Below, piece after piece: positions 50,130 to 62,603 of a stretch of 64,000 nucleotides of DNA (position 1 is its first letter; every line of letters starts with the position of its first letter). Under the pieces are notes generated by a model. The model had not been told where the DNA came from. It searched no databases and saw only the letters and a program-made list of their open reading frames with translations. The DNA comes from Euonymus europaeus. Lineage: Eukaryota; Streptophyta; Magnoliopsida; Celastrales; Celastraceae. The DNA lies in the NCBI GenBank assembly GCA_963580455.1, contig OY756958.1, positions 27,416,501 through 27,480,500 on the forward strand. The letters run 5' to 3'. The translations under genes were made by a program, and so were the position numbers.

Positions 50130-50740
50130 TTCCAAATCAGGATGGGTCGGACCAATCCAAGTAAGAGGGCCCTCGCCCAAGGAACTACTTGAACTTTGAA
50201 GAGAGGTTAGAGAATGTGCAAATGATAGTATTTTTAGAGGGAATGAATATTGTATGAGAATATGTGTTGTTCCTGATGTGATTGTATTGAAGATGTATTT
50301 TGGTAACATGGCTGAATATGTAGCTTGATTTTTTGTAAAATATGTGAGATTGGTATCGATTTTGATGTAATTTTGTCGGAGAATTGATGAAAAAACAAAT
50401 TACATGTTTTGTTGATAGGAAAAGAGGAAAATGTATAAGGATTTATGTTTTGCTGATGTACCTGCCTTGAAAGACATATTTTTGATGATGAGGATGGATA
50501 TGCGACTTGATTTTTTGTGTAATAAAAATGAGGTCTAATTAAATAAAGAGAAAAAGTTATTATTGCAATTGTCCTTGGAACAACTGGGAAGGGCAAAGGC
50601 ATGTCTGACTAACCCACATTCATAGCCCAACAGATATATTGGGTGTCTTCTTCGGGCCTGGTTCGGACCAATCCAAGTTCAAGAGGTTAAGAGAGGCAAG
50701 GCAAAGCTGACTGACCCACATCCATGGCCCAACAATTCTT
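50130..50740 (+). repeat. Diverged repeat cluster
   Basis: Several blocks recur with divergence. CGGACCAATCCAAGT occurs at about 50148 and 50666. The order TGTTTTGCTGATGTACCTGCCTTGAA / TGTTGTTCCTGATGTGATTGTATTGAA (two segments compared) precedes ACTTGATTTTTTGT in both copies. CTGACTAACCCACATTCATAGCCCAACA (about 50603) resembles CTGACTGACCCACATCCATGGCCCAACA (about 50709). Class unknown. Confidence 0.5.
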
Positions 50741-50956
50741 CCTGATCTCGCCATTCGGCCTAGTGTCTCCCATCTTGATCATGGCAGCAACAAAATCACG
50801 TCTTTCCATCGTTGCTGTTCCAGCGGAGCCGCCATTGAAGACTTGCTAAAGGATATTGCATTTCAGATTTGGGGAACGCATGTACATAACCAATTCAAAA
50901 CATCTAGCCTTCCACGGCTCCTTGTCATTCGTATGCGATGTGGAATCATGTCTTCC

Positions 50957-51141
50957 AGGGCCCTAGATGGGGTCATTTGAATGTTAGATTGTGGCCCGGC
51001 CCAATGCCTGAAGTAAGATTGCTACAGCCTACAAGAGGGAGATCATGGAAGTGGAGGAGGATTCTGATCAAATAGAGGGCCCTAGATGGGGTCATTTGAA
51101 TGTTAGATTGTGGCCCGGCCCAATGCCTGAAGTAAGATTGC
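50957..51141 (+). repeat. 66-bp direct repeat enclosing an inverted NPF exon fragment
   Basis: The block beginning AGGGCCCTAGATGGGGTCAT occurs at 50957-51022 and 51076-51141. Between the copies, 51031-51079 is an exact 49-bp inverted copy of 51281-51329, the C-terminal coding end of the NPF transporter (KREIMEVEEDSDQIEG). Confidence 0.93.
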
Positions 51142-51240
51142 GTGTATTCACACACATAGTATTCAGAAATACATTAAAAAGTACAACATATATGCTCCTA
51201 ATACATTCCACCGAAATGTACCATCTCATATACAAAGCTT

Positions 51241-53885
51241 TCATACTTGTAAACCTAGAGAAGATGTGTTAATGGGTTTCCCCTCTATTTGATCAGAATC
51301 CTCCTCCACTTCCATGATCTCCCTCTTGTATATGTACTTGCTTGATGCCCATAAAAAGGCTCCTAAATTGACAAGAGATATGACCAAAAGGAACCCATAA
51401 TAGTAGTCCAAGTGAGAGTCATTCAGGTTGTTTCCATTAATCCAACTCTTCCTTCCATTTCTGCCTGTAATCTTAACTACCACTGTTACTAAAAGGCTGT
51501 TCACGAAGTTCCCAACGCCAATCCCACTAGTGAAGAATGTTGTCCCTAGGCTTTGCATGTCCTCTGGTGACTGATCATAGAAGAACTCCAGCAAACCAAT
51601 GGCATTGAACACATCGGCAACACCCAACAGAACATATTGAGGCAATAGCCAAAATATGCTCATTGGCACTATTTCTTTGGACCCAAAAATGCGGTGGACT
51701 TTTATGACATGCATCCGGCGGAATTCTACGGCGCAGGCAATGGCAATGGCAGATACTTGGATTAAAAACCCAATTCCAAGCCTTTGAAGCAGTGTGATTC
51801 CTCTTGGATTTCCAGTTCTTTTACGCATGAACGGCACAAAGTATCGATCGTACATTGGTACAGAGAGAAGCATTGAGAGCGTGACAAAGCTCCCAAGTGA
51901 AGCTGCTGGGATTTGGAAAGTAGGACCAAGGCGTCTGTCCAATGTGGTGCCTTGCGTGACAAATAGAGTGTTGATTTGTGCCCATATGGTGCTTGGTATC
52001 AAGGTCACTAGCCATATCATGACCATGCCAAAAATAAGTTTGGTTCCTTCCACTTGAGTCACTGTACAGAGTGAGTTTGAGTGTCCAGCACTATCTTTTA
52101 TTGCCGCCTTGTCCAAGAACCTGAGAAAGAAAAGTTAAGAATCCCCTTTCACTTTGTCAATTTTCATTGGAGACTTTTGTCAAACAACTCATACACAACA
52201 AAACAAAGACTATATTGGCTGGCTTGTGATGGTGGGTCACCAACTGAACCATCAGTCATTCACAATTGCTCTACCGGGAACAACTTGACATAGAGATTGT
52301 GACCATTCATTAAAGTTGACAAAAAAAAGGATTACTCTTGAACATTGGGCTCCAACATCTCCACTAAAGACCGCCCTTGGCTTTTTGTGTTGTAGCTTTC
52401 CTATTTATGAAACCAATCTTAGCGGTCTCAGATGCCTTAAATATCATAAATCCACCCCTCAAAGACATGTCAATAATATTCTCATTGAATTTTTCGATTT
52501 TCATATATATATCGGATTCACAAGACTTTATATTATTCTTGAACTGTCTCACTTAACAATACTTAAACTCAATAAAATGTCTCGAAGAATGAATTTTGAC
52601 TCATATAAACTACTCGGTTGGATATGATTGAGAGTTATATATCCAACCGATATGAGACATTACGTTCTAGCAGTTACTATTGAAATTCCCTTTTGAAAGG
52701 CTATAAGAACATGCCATTAGATTCCATGTGTTTTGGGCACAAAATTGAGAGATAACTTCAATGCAAAATAATAATAATAAATTCAATATCTAGACACAAT
52801 TAGTTCAAAATGAACCTCACCTGAACATTGGACTGTGGAGAACCTGCCTTTTGCCACTGCTAATGTAATATTGTGGCTCAAACTCATGAAGTTCCGAAGG
52901 GTTATCTGGGAGCTGATGCTTTCTGTTCCTGAATGCAGCAGTTGGTACTCTAATTAGGTCTCTTGCTGGGCTTCTTGTCTTTCTCACTTTGTGCCTGTAA
53001 AAGGGTGTCCCTAAATAGAAAACAACAAGAGACAAAAGCAGACCAACAGTAGGGATTCCATACCCTAATCCCCAACCCAAGTTTTCTTGGATGTACACAA
53101 GACCAAGTGTGGCAACTAATGATCCTAAGAAAGTGCTGAACATCCACCAGTTGAAGAATGAGACTTTTAACTGTTTTTCTTGAGGGTTATAATCGTCAAA
53201 TTGGTCAGCACCAAATGTTGATATGTTAGGTTTTGTCCCACCTGCACCTATTGCTATTATGTAGAGAGATGAGTAGAAGAATGCAATCTGTGGAGCAGAG
53301 GCCTTGCTGCATACTCCATTCCTGCACTTGGGCCTCAATGATTTGAGTGATACTGCCATTGTCAACATCATCATTCCCTGTCAAGATTGAAGAAACCCAA
53401 ACATTATACATATTCCTCTTGTATTTTCCGACATCATATATATAAAAAAACCAGTACTTATGATTACCATACCATGGCATATATTAGAGATGAAATAGTG
53501 AATGTCCAAAATCGACCCAAGTAAGTATCTGATATGTAGGCACCAAGAATTGGTGTAATCCAAACTGATCCTGACCAGTTGTTGACATTCCTGACAGCAG
53601 AAACATTGTCTTCATGAAGTTGTGTTGTCAAGTAATTTACCAAGTTTGAACCTACTGCATAGAAAGCCATCCTCTCAAATGCTTCATACCCTGTAAAATA
53701 TATATAAAATACTTTCATGGTTAATCGATAACTATATATGGATCGAATTCATGATCATATATAGCTGGAAGGAGATAATTACCAACAAGAAAGGAACAAG
53801 CTTTCCATTTGCCAGTGCTGGAGGCAAGAACCGGACGGCCGCGAAGATCCACCGTGCCGTCTTGTGTGTAATCTTTGGTTTCCAT
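51241..53885 (-). CDS. NPF5.1: NPF/POT-family nitrate or peptide transporter, NPF5 type
   Basis: This is a proton-coupled MFS membrane transporter; the substrate (nitrate, peptide or other) cannot be told from sequence. Four exons: 53783-53885, 53473-53690, 52821-53377, 51241-52120 (1758 nt, 585 residues, normal for NPF). The ExxER proton-coupling motif is visible as YEAFERMAF. Other family blocks are IGAGGTKPNISTFGADQFDD, VSFFNWWMF and LPQYVLLGVADVFNAIGLLEFFYDQSP. About 12 hydrophobic segments are split by a central basic loop (HKVRKTRSPARDLIRVP). The N-terminus (DGTVDLRGRPV) is typical of the group. A TATA box lies about 85 bp upstream. The NPF5.1 assignment relies on the recalled neighbour At2g40460. 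The last codons are duplicated in inverted orientation downstream. Confidence 0.94.
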
Positions 53886-53966
53886 GGAAGAAAACAATCT
53901 AGCTAGCTTGTGGTAGGAGGAGGTGGTGACTGCTAACTTTCTCTTCCAAGTTTGCCCGAAGAACAC

Positions 53967-53978
53967 TTTATATATATA
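53967..53978 (-). promoter_or_regulatory. TATA box of the NPF gene
   Basis: On the minus strand TATATATAAAG occurs about 85 bp upstream of the NPF start codon, a suitable distance for a core promoter with a short leader. The motif is seen directly; use is inferred. Confidence 0.5.
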
Positions 53979-55839
53979 GGCACGTCAATATTCTTAATTG
54001 TTTTTGCAAAATTCGTGAGTCTTTAATTTTCTCTAACCCCAAAACCCAAATCAGGAGCGACAACATGTATTTGAATCACATAAAAATAAATGATGTGATT
54101 TAATTACTTAAAATATGATTAAGTAAACCTTGATTAATAACTAATGGATAGATTGATCATTACCATGATATGCAACTATATTTCTCACAAATTAATCAAG
54201 TTTATTGGATCGATGGAAGATAAAAAGATTCATCCAGTTTCTCATCTGACAATAAAATGACCACGATGCCCTTTGTGAATCACCACAATTATAAATGGTG
54301 CCACGGATGATGCTATTGTATAAGTAGGTTAGGTACAATATACTAAAGGGATGAACAAGAATATCTTTTGAGGTCAACAATGTAATCATACAATATCGAA
54401 AGTGAAGTCTCGGATTTTTGGGGTCATCTTCGAGGATGAATGAGGTTTGACCCTAAACATGGCATTTTGTTTTCATTGGTCGATATGGGCCTGGGTGCAC
54501 CCTTTTTTCTTTAATTTTTTAGCGGCATCCAAAAAAAATTATATATATATTTAGACACACACGCATTTATATACACAAATTTTCTCTCATATGCTCCTAA
54601 TCGTTGGAGTTCAAAATATACATTTTTTTAATTTCAAAAAATTATATATGTGTTTGATCGGTTTTTCGAATCTAAAAAGTTTTTTTTTGAAACAAAATAC
54701 AAACATAACTCGAAAAAGTGTGTGAAATGTTTTATGTTTTCTATCTAACGATCTAGAATTTTCATACATTTTTCATGTTGATTTTTTTTAACAAAAAATA
54801 TATCATTAGATTCGTAAAATCGATCAGAATATAAAAATAATTTTTTCAAATTTTTAAATAAATATATTGTATCTCAAGCATTAAGAGCATATTTTAAGAG
54901 AACAAGAGAGAGAAAAACTTGTGTGTATATATATATGTAACAGTGGCTTAGATTTAGGTGGTCTATACATGATAGGTGACTCGACCGACCCATCAAATTT
55001 TGTAAGTGGAGAGAATTGCTGAAAAGGTTAATGAGACGTCTCTGAAATAACAAGTTGCAATAATTAGATTGGGACTCTTGAATCATCGTGAAGCACACTC
55101 GCTGAGTTAGTGAGGTGTGTTCATCCTGTGTTTTGGAGAAAATAGAGAGATTATCTTCATTTTAATCATCATTTGAGTCCATTGATCCACCTAATTAATC
55201 CTCATGCCCATCTAATTTTTCTGATATTAATTGCATCAAAATCTCATAAATTATGATCCAAAACAATGACTGTAAAATAACGCAAATTGAAGAGATTCTC
55301 TATCTCTTTCTCTCTCACTACACATACATACATACATATACATATATATATGTATGTATGTATGTATTTATGTATAATTAATAATGTTTTGAGGGGAAAA
55401 AAAGGGACCACATATTCATTTTGGTAGAAAGCACACCCTTGGTTTTAATGTGAGATGCTTATCTTTTTCGAATCTATCAAAAAATGCGAATGGAATCCTG
55501 ACTCTTGAGGAAGAGGACTCCATGGAAGAGTGCAACTATGGAATCTTAAGGACAGTACAATAATGCATGCATGTGTTGTGACAGAGTGTGTGTTTTGTGC
55601 GCTCGCGGGCGTCCGAGTGTGTGTGTATGTATGTATATATACACTTGAATGAGAACATCTTCAATAATCATAAATATAATTAATGAGTTTTCAAAATATA
55701 TTCTACATACTCTAAAATAGTTCATATATTCATCTACAAACTCTCAAAACTTTTCATTTCAATAATAATTTTTAAATTAACTCACTCACTTTTATCATCT
55801 CAAAAATATACAAAATCACCCTCTCTCCTACATGAACTA

Positions 55840-56083
55840 ACTCTCAAAATCTAACCCTAAACACTAAAATCTAAAACTTTAAACCTTAAAATTTAAATCC
55901 TAAACTCTAAAATTCTAAATCCCAAAATATAAAACGTAAATCATGAACTCTAAAACCCTAAACCCCAAAATATAAGCCCTAAATTTTAAAATCCCAAAAT
56001 TTAAACCCTATATCTCATAACTTAACCCCTAAACCCAAAATTTAAACCCCAAAACCCCCAAAAACTTAACCCCTAAACCCTAA
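55840..56083. repeat. Degenerate telomere-like repeat (CCCTAAA-type)
   Basis: The block is built from irregular copies of AAACCCTAAA, AACCCTAAA, AAATCCTAAAC, AACCCCTAAACCC and similar 7- to 10-base words on the plus strand. The spacing is irregular and the units are degenerate, so it is not an intact (TTTAGGG)n array. Confidence 0.65.
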
Positions 56084-56475
56084 GGGTCCGCTTGGAGTAT
56101 GGTATTGGAGAGTTAAGTAAGGAGGATTAAGTGAAGTAGTCATTGTATATCTTACTTGGTTTTAAGTGAGAATATGTTAGGAGTGTAGTATAGGGGATAA
56201 ATTATCCCCTACACTACTCTTATTAAGTGATAATTGTCACCTTCGATTTGAAGGGTTAGAAAGATAGAGCAAGAGATGAGTCATTTTAAATGTTTAAATT
56301 CTTTAATTTACCTTACTTTACCTTTTATCGAAACAAAGTTAATAATTTATACGTTAATTAACTATTACTCTAGCCAATCAAGGTAGAGTTTCATTCAATT
56401 ACTCTACTATCCTCTACCCTACTCAATTCTCTCTTACACTTAACCCCACTTTTTTTTCTTCATCAAAGCAAGCCC
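56084..56475. mobile_element. Tourist-like (PIF/Harbinger) MITE, 392 bp
   Basis: The left end is GGGTCCGCTTGGAG and the complement of the right end is GGGCTTGCTTTGAT. TAA lies on both sides (56081-56083 and 56476-56478), the 3-bp duplication of PIF/Harbinger elements. There is no coding frame. The left end abuts the telomere-like block, and the TAA there belongs to a CCCTAA unit. Confidence 0.65.
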
Positions 56476-58189
56476 TAAATCAATTTTAATATTAGTAAAT
56501 AATTTGCTCAGGTCTTGAGACTTAAAAAATAAAAACAAAGGTCCTTACATATACACGTCGTTTACTGGAGAATTCATATATACATTCTTAATTAGTTGTA
56601 CTACTCCATTATGATCAAAACATAGATATATACAGATATATATATTGTTGCTGTTGTTGTTGCATGACTAATAGGGCATCTGGAATCAGCTACATTGTCC
56701 CTCTCTATATCGATGTGTGTATAGGATGGGGGTATATCTAAGGTCGGCACAACATATTCGCGAGGATGTGCCCTTATCATTGTACCCACAAAGAAAGAGA
56801 CTCTCGTGAAAGCAATCAAACTAACTCTATTTGTTTTGATTGTTAGCAATACTTGAAATGTCGCAAACTTAAAAGCCCCCACCATTTTTGCTTTCATTCA
56901 GAGTTGGCGTGTCCAATAAGGATGGAGAATTTCAACATTTTGGAAGATCCAATCACTCATGAGCTAACTAGCATCTACTCCAATGTCATTGGATATACTT
57001 GTCTTGTAATACTGATGGTCGGACATACATTGATGTCATTGTCTTGCTTAATTAGTCATGCATGCCACCTCTTTTTCGCTAGTAATCGACCCTAATCGCT
57101 ATGTTTCCTTCTCCACGGTTTAAATGGGAAATATTCGATTGTAGGTAAGTTTGGAAGAGAGAACATCTGAACCAATAACCTATGTCATATATAGTGATGA
57201 TCAGATGCATTTGATCAACTCCACCATGCCAAATGGAATATACTCTCGAATATTCATTCACTCAAGTCAAGTCCACTCTACTTGGGCTTTATTATTATTA
57301 TTACTATATAGGAAATTCAAAATTTGGTACTATAATTCAATTAATTTGGTATATTCAACCCAAACTATTAATTATTTTAATTACTATGTTGTACTAAAAC
57401 CAAGATACTCTGCCTTTGACTCACCAAACAGGGAGCCCATTTAATGATCAGTCATGACAAGTTGGGGGTGATCAGTCCAGACAATCTTACGACACTGATG
57501 ATTTTTGAACCTCTTTATGGACATAAACTACCTACTGGTCGGGTCAATTGTTGTAGAAATGTCAGCTTCTGCACAGTACTGATTGAAGGTTTCAGAGACC
57601 TAAGGTTTAAATAATGGAGCAATGGGTCAAATTCACCCGAGCCCAAGCCACTCGAGTTGACTGGGAATGGGAATCATCTCAGTCCAGTAAAAATGTCTCT
57701 GGTTATATATCTGTCTCATTTTCAAAAACTACTTGCACCATCTCACCAATGCTTAGAGCAAAGACTCGGCACCTCTGTCCAACAATAAGTAAACAAAATA
57801 ATGTAAAAAAGTAAACAAAAAATCGAAAAAATATAAGAAGCAAATGCCGAACTCAACACAGCTAAATTATGTAGACACAGTGCAGCTAAATCATTAAGAA
57901 TTGCAGGGAATACAGTGCAGTGTTTGATACTCCGATCAATATTAATGTATCCAAAAAAGGGACAAAGGCAATGCTCTCTACAAGTGGATCGAATTCCTGT
58001 CAAAAACTATAGGCGATACATCTTTCTTGCGTATAACAGAATACCATGTAAGAGATTATCAAGAAGCTAACAGCAACAAAATTGGGTGAGAACTATACCA
58101 AAGCAAGTCATGGAAAACTAGTCTAACTGTACACGGAATGCAAGATGGTTATGATTCCTCATCTTACCCGTTTCTCAATCGCACGTTCT

Positions 58190-60631
58190 TTATGCCAAAT
58201 CATCATCTGAGTTAACCTCCTCCTCTAGCAGTTCAAATGCATCAATTTCAGCAAAATACTCTCTCTGTTGCTCAATAAAATCCTTGGGCAAGGCATTGTC
58301 GGAATTATCTTGCTTGGACAGTATCCCTCGAGGCTTCTGCAATAAGATCATAGCCAGATTCAGTTGTTTGGTTGATTAAGTTTTAGAGCAAGAACTTAAT
58401 CTAACTTATGCCACCTGCTCATATGGGAAGAAAGCTTCAAACAGATGAACCACATGCATTCATGACGAGTTTCTAGTTCCCATATACTAATATAAAATCC
58501 TGGTATTTACAATTGTAGCATTCTCTCCTATAAAACATTATGGTGCTCCCAAACAGGGAGTAGTCTACTGACAGAGAATTTCAACAGAAGGAGCAAAACA
58601 CACTTTATACAATTACTGAAATCAACTATATTAATAAATTCTGGATGTATAATGATATAATAGTTGTCATTTTAACTGGAAGACGAGCATTAAGAGAAGG
58701 AGCCGTACGAGTTCTTTCAATTTATTGAAGTCTAATCTATTCCACATCAATACTAGTCGATAAAGATAAAAGACAGATGAAACATGCGGACAATAATTAT
58801 CAAGCTAGGCAATTTGAACGACTAACATTGTACAAAATCAATCACCAAGCCAGTGTGTATTGGCATTATACTCACAGAAGACCAAAGAATTTGATAACAC
58901 CAACCTTTCTACGTGGCACCGTATATGACTTGGAGGCACAGGTATTTCCACCTTTATTCATTTTATCCCTGTCACCAGGACATGAAGGCAAAGAAACAGA
59001 ATCAGCAAAGATGTTAGAAAGGTGAGAATATATATAAGGATAGATATCAAAGATCACAGAAGTTTAGGCCAGCTATCAAACATATAACAGACAATATACT
59101 AACAAACAAACAAATACTTGATAATTCCTGATCATGATCTTTAACATATACATGATGTTTAACAGATGTTCAGTTCACAGTTCGCACAAACAAACAGACA
59201 ATGGCACGGACATCCCATAGGTATGTCATTTGCTGGGTGTGATCATCAAATTTTCAACACTTCAACATTCTAGTAGAAACCCATAAATTGAAATGATAAT
59301 TTAATACTTACAGTAGACCTTTGTCAAACAGATACATGATAATTGGTGCAATAATTCATCATATGTAGGAGTATGAAAATTTTCTATTTTCTTCCATTTT
59401 TTCATGAAACTGCATCTCTTATTCTTATAATGCAGCACAACTTAACTTAGGTTCAGTGACCAACTTGAAAATAGACTAAAATCAAATGATTACCACTAAG
59501 AAGTACCTCTTATATTCTGTCTTCGAAACAGGAGAAAAAATCATAGGTTCAGCAATTTCCTTCCCTCTACTTCTTGTTGTACGTGCAGACTTTCTTCGAG
59601 TGTAAACTGTATAAGGCTCAGAATCCTCATGCTTATCAGTACCTAGAATCAGAAACACCATGAAAGCAATAAATCACACTTATAAAAAGGTAAACAACTC
59701 CTGTGAAAAATGCTCCCCACAGTGACTTTCCAGCAATAAAGCACGCTCATAAGGGGAAAGAACTCATCACAAAACTCCAGAAACGTCTGATTTAGCATCA
59801 ATTCCTGAATTTGGATCGTATATTGAAGAGTAAGACCCTTTAGGCATGACCAGAGCAGCGAGTGAATAAAATCTTTTCAGCATCTCAAGCTGATTTTGGA
59901 GAGAATATACATTTCAAACCTCACAAATCAACTAAGAACAGAGAATAATGTAAACAGAACCGTGCATGAACTGACCCATAATAACCCAATTTGGCGCTCC
60001 AGTAAATCTCACACACAATAGAACCATCAAGTATTTCTCCAACAAAACTAAAGCGAAGTAAATATGCACCGTTATCACTACCCACGAAGAAGATAGAGCC
60101 TAATATCGACAAAATTAATCCAAAGAAACAAGTCCGGCACACTGTTACAGACCCACAAACCAAAACTCCAAAAAAATGGTGCGTAAATAGGAATTCAGAG
60201 TTTGTAGTTCCTTGTTCCAAGTATTATGAAACAAAATCAAACCAAAATTACGACCCTAAAATCTCAGCAAGTCCAATTCAAACCACAAGGCAACCCAAAT
60301 TCAGTAAGTGAATAAAAAAACCATTACCAGAAGCAGACGTCGATTTGAGAGGCCGAATTGGTATGGGTGTATGAGGTGGCGGCAGTGAGGAGGTGGGCTC
60401 GCTAGGGTTTGAGGAGGCATTAGTGCGATTACTGTTGTCCTTTCTTTTGTCGCTGGCGTCGTTTTTGGTGTCAGTCAGCAGTTTCTTGAAGACAAATGAA
60501 ACAGGAACAGAGGGATCGGGTTTTGAGGGCTTGAAACAAGAAGAAGAAGAAGACACAGAAGAGTTGTTTGCGGAGGCGATGGTGTTGGTTCGATCAGATA
60601 GTGGCTTTCTTCTTTTACTCACAGTCTCCAT
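58190..60631 (-). CDS. SORORIN: Sororin homologue (cohesin protector)
   Basis: Sororin stabilises sister-chromatid cohesion by opposing WAPL on cohesin in the nucleus. Four exons join in frame: 60328-60631, 59507-59642, 58905-58968, 58190-58336 (651 nt, 216 residues). The N-terminus METVSKRRKPLSDRTNT is followed by a Ser/Asn/Pro-rich disordered stretch. A basic middle segment carries YTVYTRRKSARTTRSRGKE. The decisive part is the C-terminal sororin domain, LPKDFIEQQREYFAEIDAFE then LLEEEVNSDDDLA. The start was placed at 60631, the only in-frame ATG before the conserved KRRKPLSD. Recall: Arabidopsis At3g56250 was described as the plant sororin and lies in the syntenic block. A 12-bp E2F consensus site sits 89 bp upstream of the start codon. 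Confidence 0.88.
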
Positions 60632-60719
60632 AGTCGTTCTTCTCCAACCTTCCTTGGTCACCTCGTATACACCTTATTGCTTGATTTCAATTTGTGTGTA
60701 GAAGAAGCTATTTCAGTGA

Positions 60720-60731
60720 TTTGGCGGGAAA
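60720..60731 (-). promoter_or_regulatory. E2F-binding consensus upstream of sororin
   Basis: TTTGGCGGGAAA on the plus strand (TTTCCCGCCAAA on the gene strand) is the full palindrome-like E2F/DP consensus found in S-phase genes. It begins 89 bp before the start codon, so it could act in the promoter or early leader. Its presence fits the expected S/G2 expression of a cohesion factor. Confidence 0.65.
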
Positions 60732-61241
60732 TTCTGGTTCGAGAAGAGAGAGAGACAGAGATTGGTGGATTTTCGGATTTCCGGAGAGCCGAGAGATGTA
60801 AAGCAAGAACGAGGAGTTTTGACTGTTGAGCTTTGGTTTTTTTAATTGGACCGGGCCTTGAGTTAAGTAAAGACTCATGGCCTCAATGGGATAATCGATA
60901 GATTGCGATGAGGCCCAGTCTTGTTTTACAATTCTCGGGGCCCTGCATGTTTGGATGAGGCCCACATGTGGGGTTGGAGATTACTGGGTCACGAATATTT
61001 CATTGGTTAAAGGAATTGATCATTGATTAATGCAAAATATTAGTTGATTAGGACAAAAATAAAAATTTGTATGCTATGATTACCAATAAATTAATTAGGG
61101 TTTCAAGTTTTTTTTGTTGCTAATTAATAACACTAATTATTAATATTGCATCTTCTTATTAATCTTTTTTTCTTCTTTAAAAAAATACCAAATAACGATT
61201 CAGAATGCATAACCCTGCTCATACTTTCTTCTTATCACATA

Positions 61242-61535
61242 CTCCCTCCATTCCTAAATAATTGTTTTTGTTTTTAGAATTTTATTTTTATTTCAAAATA
61301 TATATCTGTCGTTTTATAAATCCAAAACATAATTAATAATTTTTTCCAAAATTTACCCTTATTATTGTTTTTCACGAAGAGCTTAATAACTGCATACAAT
61401 AATTAGTTTTTCATATTTTTAATAAGGATATTTCATTCCAACGCATTTAATTTTTACTAATATTAGGGCTATTTAATAGTTTCCTTAATTCTTGTGCAAA
61501 AATCTTAAACGACACTTATGTTGAAACAGAGGGAG
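61242..61535. mobile_element. Stowaway MITE (Tc1/mariner type), 294 bp
   Basis: Left terminus CTCCCTCCATTCC; complement of the right terminus CTCCCTCTGTTTC. Flanking TA on both sides (61240-61241 and 61536-61537) is the Tc1/mariner target duplication. No coding frame; AT-rich interior. Confidence 0.85.
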
Positions 61536-61781
61536 TAAGATATTAATTAATTATTTAATTTGGAGTTTATAAGTCAAAACATATGAGTGCTTTTCTTGAA
61601 TTTTTTTAATTAACCAATACATATTAATTAATTGCATGCATTCTTAACGTACAATTCAGTACTTAATATGTAGCTAAACTTGGATGATTGGTTCATTGAT
61701 TAATCCAACAATTAATCTACAAACAGATAAGAAATTTTATATATATATATATATATGACATTAAATTGAACAAATTACTGA

Positions 61782-62554
61782 TCAATTAATGCTTTTACTC
61801 CATCTGTTAATAGCCTGCATCACTGCTTGTCTTAGAACTTGAGCATCAACACTTCCGCCATCGTCTTTATTCTGCAAATATTTAATCAAAAAATGATGCA
61901 AAATTAAAACATCAATCTAGAGAATGATAGAGAGAAATTCGTTATATATAGATATCTTACTTCTCCTCCAATGGCTTCTAACTGAAAACTATCAGTACAA
62001 GAAACTCTGGCTTCGAGCACATTTAGAGAGAGTTCTTCAAAAGCTTCCAATACAGGGACAAGCAATCCTGGACAACTCTTATCAGAACATACATTAATCA
62101 GATAACCATTTTCTAGGGTTTCTACGGCAACCTACAACAAAAGAAAGTTGAACAAGATCGAGATGAAACCAAAATTAATTAGGAAAATTATGTATAGAGA
62201 TAGAGGTTGGATCGCATATAGCCAATTACCATAGGGAGTGGATTTTGGTCATGACTGGAAGTTTGTGCAGAGGCCTGATCTATATCTTGATTCAATTTTT
62301 CTACTTTTCTTTTCAGCTCTTTAATGTACTTTGATGCATCAATAACGATCGAAGTTTTGTTATCCTGCAACAAACTTGTAAATTCTCTAATTAAGCCACT
62401 TACACACACACATATATAAAGGGAGGCATGAGAAAGAGGGACCAAATGTATAGAAATTAATTAAAGCATGTGTATATATACATACTTGCATATACATACC
62501 TTAGATATTGAGGAGCTAATATAAAATAGATCGATTTTATTTATATGAATATTC

Positions 62555-62603
<49 letters not shown>

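Larger units (their letters stand above)
47772..51240. other. Intergenic region upstream of LBD15 and downstream of NPF
   Basis: It contains the LBD15 promoter with (TA)n/(GA)n tracts at about 47943-47982 and AT-rich spacer (48300-50080). Diverged repeats occupy 50130-50740 and the duplication structure near the NPF 3' end lies at 50957-51141. No supported gene; the 122-codon minus frame at 50234-50602 lies in the repeats and is not recognisable. Confidence 0.5.
53886..58189. other. Intergenic region between NPF and the sororin gene
   Basis: No gene was supported over 4.3 kb. It contains the NPF promoter, AT-rich sequence with small tandem repeats (CATA/TATG at about 55320-55372; GT-rich at about 55575-55640), a telomere-like degenerate block (55840-56083) and a Tourist-like MITE (56084-56475). 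The short frames at 56601-57814 show no known domain. Confidence 0.5.
60632..61781. other. Intergenic region between the sororin and ACT-domain-like genes
   Basis: It contains the sororin promoter with the E2F site at 60720-60731 and a Stowaway MITE at 61242-61535. The rest is AT-rich and no further gene was seen. Confidence 0.55.

Noticed and set aside
50234..50602. 122-codon open frame on the minus strand
   Set aside because: Low-complexity Ser/Gln/His-rich translation lying inside diverged repeats, with no domain and no splice context.
51045..51272. 75-codon plus frame beginning MEVEEDSDQIEG
   Set aside because: It is the inverted copy of the NPF tail followed by non-coding sequence, not a gene.
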